NCBI RefSeq assembly: GCF_902505095.1
Contig: NZ_CABWIB010000001.1
Span: 434,001-498,000, forward strand
Length of the DNA: 64,000 nt
Direction of reading: 5' to 3'
Source of the DNA: Oceanivirga miroungae
Lineage (GTDB): Bacteria; Fusobacteriota; Fusobacteriia; Fusobacteriales; Leptotrichiaceae
Shown in pieces: positions 54,200 through 62,905 of the stretch (within the stretch, counting starts at the first letter, position 1; the number at the start of each line of letters is the position of its first letter). A model generated the notes under the pieces. The model had not been told where the DNA came from and searched no databases. It saw only the letters and a program-made list of their open reading frames with translations. The position numbers were made by a program, and so were the translations under genes.

Positions 54200-55375
54200 A
54201 TGAAAGAAAAATTAAATAAAAATATTTATAGAAACTATATTTTTTGGTTTTTAATAAATTTTAGTTTAACTCATGCTGTTTGGGTTTTATATTTAACATC
54301 AAAAGGTTTTTCTTTGTTTCAAATAGGAATAATGGAAACAATATATCATATAACATCGTTTACTATGGAGATCCCAACAGGAGCTATTGCTGATATATAT
54401 GGAAGAAAAACATCAAGAACTTTAGGAAGAGTATTAAATTTAGTAAGCTTACTTTTAATGTTATTTAGTAATAATATTTTAGTTATAGCTATAAGTTTTG
54501 TTTTTAGTGCATTAGGTAATAACTTAGAATCAGGAGCTGGAGAAGCTTTAGTCTATGATAGTTTAAAAGAATTAAAAAAAGAAGCAGAGTATATTAAAAT
54601 ACAATCAAATAGTGAAATGATACTGCAAGTTACAAGAGCAGTATCGCTACTATTAGGAGGGTATTTGGCAAATATTTCATATAATTTAACTTATAAAATA
54701 GCAGCATTTGTAACCTTAATATCAATTTTACAGAGTATGACATTTACAGAACCTAGTATAGGAAAAGTAGATAGAGAAATTAACATCTATAAAACTTTTA
54801 AAAAGCAATTTATAGATAGTGTTAGTGTAGTTAAAAATGATACAAGAATTAGCGTAATAATAATTTGTATAGAATTAGTTGCCTCATTTGCAATAACAAG
54901 TTTTTACTATAGTCAAAATCTGCTAAAATTTGAAGGATATAATAATTTCGAAATAGGAATAGTTCTAGCAGCTATAGGCGTTTTAACAGGTATTTTAGTA
55001 GTATTTACATCTAAATTAGAAGAAAAATTTGGAATAAGAAATTTATTATTATTCTTACCATTTATAAATGTAATAGGATTTATTCTAATATCTATAAGTA
55101 GTCTAACAATTTTAGGAATGTTTATAGTAAATATTAATGAAAGCGCAATGTTTGTAGTATCGAGTAATTACTTAAATACACTAATACCTAGTAAGCAAAG
55201 AGCAACTGTTCTATCTTTTCAAAGTATGTTTTTTAGTTTAGCAATGATTATATTTTTCCCAGTAGTAGGAAAAATTGGAGATATATTTAGCTTAAATATT
55301 TCATATCAATTCTTAGCATTAGTAGCATTTGTAATACAAATACTATTTATTAATTTAATAAAGAAAAAAATTTAA
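54200..55375 (+). CDS. MFS transporter
   Basis: 391 residues, about 12 hydrophobic segments. The loop between helices 2 and 3, EIPTGAIADIYGRKTSRTLGRV, matches the major-facilitator signature G-x-x-x-D-x-x-G-R-K/R. It is not closely related to the preceding gene (no shared long blocks). RBS AAGGAGAAGAA. The two adjacent genes may form a pair or be independent exporters; the substrate cannot be told. Confidence 0.88.
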   Translation: MKEKLNKNIYRNYIFWFLINFSLTHAVWVLYLTSKGFSLFQIGIMETIYHITSFTMEIPTGAIADIYGRKTSRTLGRVLNLVSLLLMLFSNNILVIAISFVFSALGNNLESGAGEALVYDSLKELKKEAEYIKIQSNSEMILQVTRAVSLLLGGYLANISYNLTYKIAAFVTLISILQSMTFTEPSIGKVDREINIYKTFKKQFIDSVSVVKNDTRISVIIICIELVASFAITSFYYSQNLLKFEGYNNFEIGIVLAAIGVLTGILVVFTSKLEEKFGIRNLLLFLPFINVIGFILISISSLTILGMFIVNINESAMFVVSSNYLNTLIPSKQRATVLSFQSMFFSLAMIIFFPVVGKIGDIFSLNISYQFLALVAFVIQILFINLIKKKI

Positions 55376-55543
55376 AATAGTTGTACATGAAGAAGGCAAG
55401 GTAAAACTTGTTTTTTTTTATATATTTAAAAAGTATATGATATATTTTAAACTAAAATTTATAAATATTTTAGAATCAAATTTCCTTAATTATTTGGAAA
55501 AAGTTGTAATGGAAAAAATTTAAAATGAAGATACAATTATATC

Positions 55544-57180
55544 GGTAATGGAAAGTAGTGAATGAAAAAATCATGAAAATTTACGAAAGAAAGCCCAATA
55601 CAAAAAAATATTTACTTAAATCTAAATAGATTAACAATTTAGAAAAAAGTAAATACTACAAAAAGACCAATTTTCAAATTGGGAATAGGACAATTAAAAT
55701 AAAATATTTAAGAACTTAATTTAAGTCTAATATGGTCAAAAACTAAAGCATATCTAGAAGGCATATTTAGATTACTGATATTAGTTTTAATATCTAAAAA
55801 ATCTAGGCTATTTCTAAACTCACCGTTTTTACGACGCATATAGTTAAAGTAGAACATCCAAAGTTCAAAGGAATGTCTAGCACCACTGATATTGAAATAT
55901 CCAGTTGTGATACGGTAAGATTCTTTGTAAACTCTATTAAGTCTTTCAATTTTTTGTTTAGCAATACGAGTTTTACTATCTTCACCATCATGTATTTCTA
56001 AACCTTTAACAGCTGTATGGCGAATGGTAATTCCTAACTCTTTTTGAATAAATTGAAGAGCCATAGGATAAGCAGTAAATTTATCAGACATAACAAAAAG
56101 TTCTTTTGGTTTTTCTTTGTATTTTTCAATAAGTTTAAGAAAAACAACAGCACAAGCATTAAAATCTCTTTTTTCATAGATATGGTAAGATACTATGTTT
56201 TCATATTTTAAATCATATAATATCCAAACATAATGCTTTTTACCTTTGATTTTGATATAAGTTTCATCGCCAACTATTTGATTAGAAATATTGTTTGTAG
56301 GCATTTGGTTAATAGAATAAATCAAAGAAGAAGCCATTTTACAGTAGGTATTAACTGTTGTATGTGTAATATCTATACCATATAAATCTTTAATAGCAGC
56401 TGCTGTATCTCTATTAGAAAGTTAAAAGATTTTAGAATTAAAATTTCTAAATATAAAATTTCTTTTAGGTATATCAGTTTTACTAGAATCAATAAATTTA
56501 AAAACATCATTTATTGAAGTTTTAATATCACGATAAATATACGAGATTTTATCTTGATTCTTTAATGAACCGTGAGTTTTAATGATTTCTTCTTTAGCTT
56601 TAATTCTAAAAGGGCATTTTTTGTTTTTACAACAATATACATCGAATGCAGACCTAGATACTCTAAAACTAAGAGTTTTATAGCAGTAAGGACACGCAAA
56701 AACTAGGTTTTGGTCATCTGATAAATCAGATATTTTAATCTTTTGAGATTCGCTAAAGATAAAAGTTTTAAGACATAACTTACATCTTTTTTGAGTTTTG
56801 GTATGTAAATAGTGCCATTCTTTAGTAGAAGAACAGTTAGGACATATTTGGTCAGGATTAGGGAAATTAGGCTTTAAATAAGCCTTAGAATGCTTAAATT
56901 TACCATTAGCAAGTATCTCTTTGTAATTAAGAGATGGAGTGCTAACAATAGGAGTTTTAATAGCTTCTTTATCAACTTTAAAGTATTCGTAAACAGGAGA
57001 TCTAGAAGTTTCATCAGTAGGTTCAACATAAGTACCATTTAATTTTTTAATTTGATTAGATAATTTAATAGATGTTACTTTATCTTCTAGTTCTTTAATA
57101 AGATTTGTTTTATGCATAACAATATCTTTTAATGAATTAATTTGATTATTTAGATTTAAAATAATATTTGAATAAATAAG
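55544..57180 (-). mobile_element. DDE-type insertion sequence, copy 3 (defective and truncated)
   Basis: Left terminus GGTAATGGAAAG at 55544. The copy ends abruptly at 57180 within the transposase N-terminal coding region (GAATAAATAAG), so the right terminal repeat and about 170 bp are lost. It carries the same two internal deletions as copy 1. The subterminal CCATTAC has become CCAATAC. The region 55376-55543 before it holds only a weak T-rich hairpin (near 55400-55418). Confidence 0.88.
55708..57180 (-). pseudogene. Transposase pseudogene, IS copy 3
   Basis: Carries the same 36-bp deletion and the same 30-bp deletion with in-frame TAA as copy 1, and shares copy-1 substitutions that copy 2 lacks (HIYEKRDF against HISEKRDF). 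The DDE half (209 residues) is identical in sequence to that of copy 1. The 5' end is cut at 57180 and the frame runs into unrelated DNA upstream of the HAD gene. Confidence 0.9.
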
Positions 57181-57247
57181 TACAGGTATGCATTTCCACC
57201 CTTTATTTTTACCACCATATATGCTAAAATATTTTGAGGTGATTTTT

Positions 57248-57985
57248 ATGGCGAATATTGCTGCGTTTTTTGATATAGATGGAACAATTTTTAGAAATTC
57301 ATTACTTATTGAACATTTTAAAATGTTAATTACATATAAGTTCATAAAATATGAAGCATTTAGTGGCTCAGTCGAAGAAAAATTTAATAAATGGGCTAAA
57401 AGAGAAGGTGACTATGATGATTATCTAGAACCACTTACAAAGCATTATGTAAATGGATTAATGGAATTAGATGAGGCAGATGTAAACTATGTAGCTCAAA
57501 GAGTAATTGATTTAAAATGGGAAAATCAGTATAGATATGCTAAAAAAATGCTTAAGTTTCATAAAGACAGAAATGATAAAATTGTCATAATATCAGGGAG
57601 TCCTGACTTTTTAGTCTCAAAAATGGCAGAAAAATTAGGAATAGAATATTTTTATGCTAGTGAATATGTAGTAGAAAATAATAAATATACTGGCGAAGTT
57701 ATTCCTATGTGGGATAGTAAAAGTAAACAAGAAGCAATTAAAAATTTCTGTGAAAAATACGATATAGATTTAAGTAATTCATATGCTTATGGTGACACAA
57801 AAGGAGACTACTCTATGTTTAAATTAGTAGGGCATCCTATTGCATTAAATCCTGCTAAAAATTTAATTGATAAAATAGTAGAAGATAAGGATTTAATGGA
57901 AAAAATACAAATTAAAGTAGAAAGAAAAAATGTCATATACACCTTAAAAGCAAGTGAATTAGAATATAATAAAGGAGAGGATTAG
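57248..57985 (+). CDS. HAD-IB family hydrolase (SerB-like phosphatase)
   Basis: 245 residues from ATG 57248 (RBS TGAGGTGAT). An in-frame upstream start would extend it with unrelated residues coded across the IS junction. HAD motif I AAFFDIDGTIF (nucleophile and acid Asp), motif II IISGSPDFLV (Ser), Lys in WDSKSKQEAI, and motif IV AYGDTKGDYSMF. It fits HAD subfamily IB (phosphoserine phosphatase-like); the substrate is not predictable. It ends 1 bp before the ABC-F gene, probably an operon. Confidence 0.9.
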   Translation: MANIAAFFDIDGTIFRNSLLIEHFKMLITYKFIKYEAFSGSVEEKFNKWAKREGDYDDYLEPLTKHYVNGLMELDEADVNYVAQRVIDLKWENQYRYAKKMLKFHKDRNDKIVIISGSPDFLVSKMAEKLGIEYFYASEYVVENNKYTGEVIPMWDSKSKQEAIKNFCEKYDIDLSNSYAYGDTKGDYSMFKLVGHPIALNPAKNLIDKIVEDKDLMEKIQIKVERKNVIYTLKASELEYNKGED

Positions 57986-59578
57986 ATGATACAAACAAGT
58001 AATTTATCAGTACAGTTTGGAGGTAGAAAATTATTTGAAGATGTAAATGTTAAGTTTACAAGTGGTAATTGCTACGGAATAATAGGTGCAAACGGTGCTG
58101 GGAAATCAACATTTCTAAAAGTTCTAACTAAAGAAATAGAATCAACTACTGGTGAAGTAATTATTGATAAGAAAAAAAGATTATCTTTTTTAAAACAAAA
58201 CCACTTTGCTCATGAAAATGATGTAGTTTTAGATGTTGTAATAATGGGGCATAAAAGACTTTATGAAGTAATTAAAGAAAGAGAAACTCTATATGCTAAA
58301 TCAGAATTTACTGAAGAAGATGGAATGTTAGCAGCTGAATTAGAAGGTGAATTTGCTGAATTAGATGGTTGGGACGCTGAAACTAATGCTGAAAAAATAT
58401 TATTAGGTTTAGGAATAGAAGTAGAAAAACATACAAAACTAATGAGTGATTTAATAGAAGCAGACAAGGTTAAGGTTTTATTAGCTCAAGCTTTATTTGG
58501 GAATCCAGATATCTTACTATTAGACGAGCCCACAAATGGACTTGATTTAAATGCCACAACTTGGCTTGAAAATTTTTTAATGGATTTAGAAGATACAACA
58601 GTATTAGTAGTATCACATGATAGACACTTTTTAAATAAGGTGTGTACACATATAGCAGATATTGATTATGGTAAGATTAAAATTTATGTAGGAAACTATA
58701 ATTTCTGGTATGAATCAAGTCAACTGATGCAAGAATTAATGAGAAACCAAAATAAAAAAATAGAGCAAAAAAGAAAAGAGTTACAAGACTTTATAGCTAG
58801 ATTTAGTGCAAATGCAAGTAAATCAAAACAAGCAACAAGTAGAAAAAAACAATTAGAAAAATTACAATTAGAAGATTTAGAAGTATCTAATAGAAAATAT
58901 CCTTGGATAGACTTTAAACCAGACAGAGAAGCAGGGAATAACTTATTATCTGTTTCTAATATATCTAAAACTATAAATGGTAAAAAAGTATTAAATGATG
59001 TTAGTTTTACTATAAACACAAATGATAAGGTAATATTTATTAGTGAAAACGACTTAGCTATAACAACGCTATTTAAAATTTTAAGTGGTGAGTTAGAGCC
59101 TGATTCAGGGTCATATACATTTGGAGTAACAACTAGTACTTCATATTTTCCAAAAGATAATTCTGAATACTTTGAAGGAGTTGACTTAAATTTAATTGAT
59201 TGGTTAAGACAATATTCAAAAGATGAACATGAAGAATACATACGTTCATATTTAGGAAGAATGCTATTTTCAGGAGAAGAAGCTAAGAAAATGGCAAATG
59301 TTTTAAGTGGTGGAGAAAAAGTTAGATGTATGTTATCTAAGATGATGTTAAGTGGAGCTAATGTATTAATTATGGATAATCCAACAGATCATTTGGATCT
59401 AGAGTCAATAACATCACTAAATAAGGCATTAATGAGATTTAATGGAACAATTCTATTTACAACAAAAGATCATGAGTTTAATGAAACAGTGTCTAATAAA
59501 ATAATAGATATTAAAGAAGACAGAGTAATAGAAAAATTATCTACATACGATGAGTACATTTTTGGGGAGGATAAATAG
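57986..59578 (+). CDS. ABC-F ATPase (YbiT/YkpA-like)
   Basis: 530 residues, two ABC domains and no membrane segment: an ABC-F protein that acts on ribosomes. NBD1: Walker A GIIGANGAGKST, degenerate signature MSDLIEADKVKVLLAQA, Walker B ILLLDEPTNGLD. The linker is charged and helical (about 245-300). NBD2 starts LLSVSNISKTINGKKVL; its Walker A position reads FISENDLAITTLF, lacking the Gly-Lys pair, though the signature LSGGEKVRC and Walker B VLIMDNPTDHLD remain. A catalytically weakened second site is implied. RBS AAAGGAGAGG overlaps the HAD gene end. Confidence 0.9.
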   Translation: MIQTSNLSVQFGGRKLFEDVNVKFTSGNCYGIIGANGAGKSTFLKVLTKEIESTTGEVIIDKKKRLSFLKQNHFAHENDVVLDVVIMGHKRLYEVIKERETLYAKSEFTEEDGMLAAELEGEFAELDGWDAETNAEKILLGLGIEVEKHTKLMSDLIEADKVKVLLAQALFGNPDILLLDEPTNGLDLNATTWLENFLMDLEDTTVLVVSHDRHFLNKVCTHIADIDYGKIKIYVGNYNFWYESSQLMQELMRNQNKKIEQKRKELQDFIARFSANASKSKQATSRKKQLEKLQLEDLEVSNRKYPWIDFKPDREAGNNLLSVSNISKTINGKKVLNDVSFTINTNDKVIFISENDLAITTLFKILSGELEPDSGSYTFGVTTSTSYFPKDNSEYFEGVDLNLIDWLRQYSKDEHEEYIRSYLGRMLFSGEEAKKMANVLSGGEKVRCMLSKMMLSGANVLIMDNPTDHLDLESITSLNKALMRFNGTILFTTKDHEFNETVSNKIIDIKEDRVIEKLSTYDEYIFGEDK

Positions 59579-60304
59579 ATGAAAGATATATTTTTTAGAA
59601 ATGAGTTTATTTGGTTAGCATATGTATTAGTGAACTACATATTTATATTATTAGCATACAAAAGATGGGGGAAATTAGGACTTATGATATTTGTTCCATT
59701 GTCAGTAGTAATAGCAAATATTCAAGTTAATAAACTAATAGTGTTATTTGGAATAGAAGCAACTATGGGGAATATAGCATATGCAAGTATATCAACAATA
59801 GAAGATATATTATCAGAAAACTATGGTAAAAAATATGCTAAAACGGTAGTTTCTATTGGATTTGTAACAATGATATTTACAACTTTAGTTATGAATATTG
59901 CAATTTTAATGAATCCTGCAAGTTTTGATACAATACAACCAGCATTAAAAGCATTATTTACACCATTATTTAGACTTACTATAGCTTCACTTACAGCTTA
60001 TGTTGCATCAACATACTTAGATATTTATTTATACCAAGCTATAAGAAAAGTATTTCCTAGTTTTAAAAACATATGGATAAGAAACAACCTAAGTACATTT
60101 TTAAGTCAATTATTAGATAGTATAGTATTTACAACTATTGCATTTTTAGGTGTATTTGACATGAGTACTTTAATTCAAATAGTTATATCAACTTACTTAA
60201 TTAAGGTAATAGTTTCTGTTTTAGATACTCCATTTGTATATATAGCAGCATGGTGGAAAAAACAAGGTAAAATAAGAGAAATAGACGAAATACAGGAGGG
60301 ATAG
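59579..60304 (+). CDS. Queuosine precursor transporter (YhhQ/VUT family)
   Basis: 241 residues with about six hydrophobic segments. Family marks: [49 protein letters not shown] and the C-terminal [23 protein letters not shown]. YhhQ-type carriers import queuine or preQ precursors for tRNA modification. It is directly after the ABC-F stop (TAG then ATG). No preQ1 riboswitch is seen here because the gene is internal to an operon. Confidence 0.9.
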   Translation: MKDIFFRNEFIWLAYVLVNYIFILLAYKRWGKLGLMIFVPLSVVIANIQVNKLIVLFGIEATMGNIAYASISTIEDILSENYGKKYAKTVVSIGFVTMIFTTLVMNIAILMNPASFDTIQPALKALFTPLFRLTIASLTAYVASTYLDIYLYQAIRKVFPSFKNIWIRNNLSTFLSQLLDSIVFTTIAFLGVFDMSTLIQIVISTYLIKVIVSVLDTPFVYIAAWWKKQGKIREIDEIQEG

Positions 60305-60305
60305 T

Positions 60306-61052
60306 ATGAAATTAATATCCTGGAATGTAAATGGATTAAGAGCTGTAATGAAAAAAGGATTTGAAGATTTTTTAAATGAACAAGATCCAGATATAATAGG
60401 GTTACAAGAAATTAAGTTAAGTGAGGGTCAACTAGATTTTAATCCTGAGGGCTACCATATGTACTATAACTATGCTGAAAAAAAAGGTTATTCAGGAACA
60501 GCAGTATTTAGTAAAATTAAGCCAATAAATGTAAGTTATGGGATAGGTATTCCTGAACATGATACTGAAGGTAGAGTAATATGTTTAGAGTTTGAAAACT
60601 TTTACTTTATAACGGTATATACACCAAACTCTAAAGCTGAACTTGAAAGATTAGACTATAGACAAGTATGGGAAGATGAATTTAGAAAGTATTTACTAGA
60701 TTTAAAAGAAAAAAAAGAAGTAATAGTTTGTGGAGATTTAAATGTAGCTCATAATGAGATAGATCTTAAAAATCCTAAAACTAATACAAGAAGTGCTGGA
60801 TTTACAATTGAAGAAAGAAATAAGTTTACTAAACTTTTAGAAAGTGGATTTGTAGATACATTTAGATATATGTATCCTGAGAAAATAAAGTATTCTTGGT
60901 GGTCTTATAGAGCAAATGCTAGAGCTAGAAATACAGGCTGGAGAATAGACTATTTTGTAGTAAGTCCAAATTTAGTAAAAGAAATTAAAAATGCTGATAT
61001 ATTAGATCAAGTATTAGGGTCTGATCATGCACCAGTATTATTAGAAATATAG
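60306..61052 (+). CDS. xth: Exodeoxyribonuclease III
   Basis: 248 residues. Repairs abasic sites and degrades 3' ends in [35 protein letters not shown] (metal-binding Glu), [38 protein letters not shown] and [11 protein letters not shown] (catalytic Asp-His) are complete. RBS CAGGAGGGATAGT lies in the end of the transporter gene. Confidence 0.97.
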   Translation: MKLISWNVNGLRAVMKKGFEDFLNEQDPDIIGLQEIKLSEGQLDFNPEGYHMYYNYAEKKGYSGTAVFSKIKPINVSYGIGIPEHDTEGRVICLEFENFYFITVYTPNSKAELERLDYRQVWEDEFRKYLLDLKEKKEVIVCGDLNVAHNEIDLKNPKTNTRSAGFTIEERNKFTKLLESGFVDTFRYMYPEKIKYSWWSYRANARARNTGWRIDYFVVSPNLVKEIKNADILDQVLGSDHAPVLLEI

Positions 61053-61056
61053 ATGA

Positions 61057-61084
61057 AAAATAAGTGGCTTTTGCCACTTATTTT
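61057..61084. terminator. Bidirectional terminator between xth and the ABC operon
   Basis: AAAATAAGTGGC (61057-61068) / GCCACTTATTTT (61073-61084) with a TTTT loop, between converging genes. Confidence 0.85.
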
Positions 61085-61748
61085 ACATAGTAAATTTTTT
61101 ATCAAACACTTTAGATATTAAGTAAATTGCAACTACAGCACATATATCTAATGATATCGCTATAATATTAAGTATTGAAAATATATTTTCAAAACTAGCA
61201 AAATTTACAATTAGACTAGTGTAAAAATATGTAAATATTGATAAACATATAGCTGTTAAAATATATGTTAATAATTTTGAATTAAATAATATCTTAAATA
61301 TTATTATAAATACATACCCAATTGTCATGTATATAAAGATATTTGATACAAAGACAAATAGGGATAATAGATTATTAACATTAATATTTATTGGATATCT
61401 ATAGTAAACTAAATCTATAATTACTGGTATAGAACTATTAACTATTAAAAATGATACACCTAGTAATATTTTACTGACTATAATATTTATCGGTTTTATT
61501 GGGAGAGTGAATATAAAATAGCCTTGAGTAGTAAATAAATCCTTAATAAATATATTTGAAAGTACAATAATAAATAACGAAAAAGTTGTTAATGCTAATA
61601 TAAGTAAAAGTAGATAATGAATACCCATAAAAGAAGTATATATACGGTATAAGTTCAACATATAAAATGTTTGTAAAACTAGTAAAACTTGTTCAAGTAC
61701 CATTAGTGGTAAGTTTTTCTTTAGGATGTAATTAAAATATCTAAACAT
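61083..61748 (-). CDS. ABC-2-like permease subunit
   Basis: 221 residues, six hydrophobic segments (for example MVLEQVLLVLQTFYMLNLYRIY and LLLLILALTTFSLFIIVLSNIFI), then LFTTQGYFIFTLPIKPINIIVSKIL, a stretch seen in small ABC-2-type permeases of GntR-ABC operons. The substrate is unknown. It overlaps the ATPase gene by 8 bp and belongs to the three-gene minus-strand operon GntR-ATPase-permease. Confidence 0.8.
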   Translation of the reverse strand: MFRYFNYILKKNLPLMVLEQVLLVLQTFYMLNLYRIYTSFMGIHYLLLLILALTTFSLFIIVLSNIFIKDLFTTQGYFIFTLPIKPINIIVSKILLGVSFLIVNSSIPVIIDLVYYRYPININVNNLLSLFVFVSNIFIYMTIGYVFIIIFKILFNSKLLTYILTAICLSIFTYFYTSLIVNFASFENIFSILNIIAISLDICAVVAIYLISKVFDKKFTM

Positions 61749-62448
61749 TTTTTATACCTCCAAATTCTTTTATATATAAATCTTCAACTGAAATACTATC
61801 ATCTAAACGAATCGATTCTACATCATATTTATTAGATAATTTACCGTCTTTAATAAATACAACTTGGTCAAATATTTGTTCAATATCTTTTATTAAATGT
61901 GTAGTTATTATTACAGATGATTTTTCGTCTATATTTTCAATTATTAAGTTTAATATTTGTTTTCTAGTTATTACATCAACCCCAGCTATTGGTTCATCTA
62001 GTATATATAGTTTAGCAACTCTACTTAAAATTAGTATTAAATTTAGTTTTTCTATCATACCTTTAGATAAGTTTTTAATTTTTGCATTTTTATCTATTTC
62101 AAGTTCTAATAAAAGCTTATTTGCTTTTTCTTCATTAAAGTTATCTTTATAAAAATACTTAAATTGTTCTATTGCAGAGCTAACTTTTATTGAATCATCT
62201 AAAAAATTAACATCTGGTAAATAGCTAATATCCTTATTTGATAATATTGATATATCTTTACCATCTAATTTTATTTCACCGGAATTATAACTATTTAAGT
62301 GAACTAGTATTTTCATAAGGCTTGTTTTACCACTACCATTAGGACCTAGTAAGCCAAGTATTACACCTTCTTCTAATTCTAGCTTAACATTATCTAGTAT
62401 CTGTTTTGATTTTATCTTTTTATTAAGATTTTTAATTTCTAATAACAT
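61741..62448 (-). CDS. ABC transporter ATPase (YtrB-like)
   Basis: 235 residues. Walker A GLLGPNGSGKTSLMKIL, signature NLSKGMIEKLNLILILS (LSKGM replaces LSGGQ, common in this subgroup), Walker B LYILDEPIAGVD, H-loop IITTHLIKDIEQIF. It pairs with the 221-residue permease; the GntR start-of-operon arrangement matches the B. subtilis ytr type, which answers to cell-envelope stress. That role is inference. Confidence 0.9.
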   Translation of the reverse strand: MLLEIKNLNKKIKSKQILDNVKLELEEGVILGLLGPNGSGKTSLMKILVHLNSYNSGEIKLDGKDISILSNKDISYLPDVNFLDDSIKVSSAIEQFKYFYKDNFNEEKANKLLLELEIDKNAKIKNLSKGMIEKLNLILILSRVAKLYILDEPIAGVDVITRKQILNLIIENIDEKSSVIITTHLIKDIEQIFDQVVFIKDGKLSNKYDVESIRLDDSISVEDLYIKEFGGIKNV

Positions 62449-62801
62449 TATTCATACTCCTTTTCTATGAGTTCAATTATTTCATCTTTAGTAAACCCAG
62501 CTACACTCATGTCTTTTATAAAGTTTTTAATAGAAGTTTTTACTTTTTCTTTTTTTAGGCTAGATATTTTTTTACTATCCTCAGTTAAGAAATACCCGAT
62601 ACCCCTTCTATTTTCAATAATACCTAGTAACTCTAATTCCTTTAGGCATTTCATTGCAGTATTTTGATTTATAGTGTATTTTACAGCTAAATCTCTAATA
62701 CTTATCATCTTTTCTCCTGCTACATACTTTTTTTTAATTATGTCATCTATAATCTCATCTACTATTTGAATATATATAGGACTTTTATTATTAAATTCCA
62801 A
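62448..62801 (-). CDS. GntR-family regulator (YtrA subfamily)
   Basis: 117 residues from TTG 62801, which has RBS AAGGGG nine bases upstream; a TTG at 62810 directly abuts that RBS and is rejected. The winged helix-turn-helix is IYIQIVDEIIDDIIKKKYVAGEKMISIRDLAVKYTINQNTAMKCLKELELLGIIENRRGIGYFL, with a short tail as in YtrA-type repressors. It is first in the operon and probably represses it. Confidence 0.9.
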   Translation of the reverse strand: MEFNNKSPIYIQIVDEIIDDIIKKKYVAGEKMISIRDLAVKYTINQNTAMKCLKELELLGIIENRRGIGYFLTEDSKKISSLKKEKVKTSIKNFIKDMSVAGFTKDEIIELIEKEYE

Positions 62802-62817
62802 ATTAATCAACCCCTTA

Positions 62818-62843
62818 TACTGTTATAGTTGCATAGTACAGCA
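62818..62843 (-). promoter_or_regulatory. Imperfect inverted repeat, possible GntR operator
   Basis: CTGTTATAG TTG CATAGTACAG (about 62820-62841) just upstream of the GntR gene and in the gap shared with tex. The halves match apart from one inserted base. Suggestive, not strong. Confidence 0.4.
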
Positions 62844-62868
62844 AATTATGGAAATTGTCAAGTATTTA

Positions 62869-62877
62869 TGATATAAT
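62869..62877 (+). promoter_or_regulatory. Extended -10 promoter of tex
   Basis: TGA-TATAAT (TG 62869-62870, hexamer 62872-62877), 29 bp before the GTG start. Confidence 0.6.
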
Positions 62878-62905
62878 CTAGAAAATACAATTTTAGGAGG
62901 ACAAA

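Noticed and set aside
57188-57247. Upstream start for the HAD phosphatase
   Set aside because: The added residues are coded across the IS junction and precede the RBS TGAGGTGAT; the HAD domain starts at 57248.
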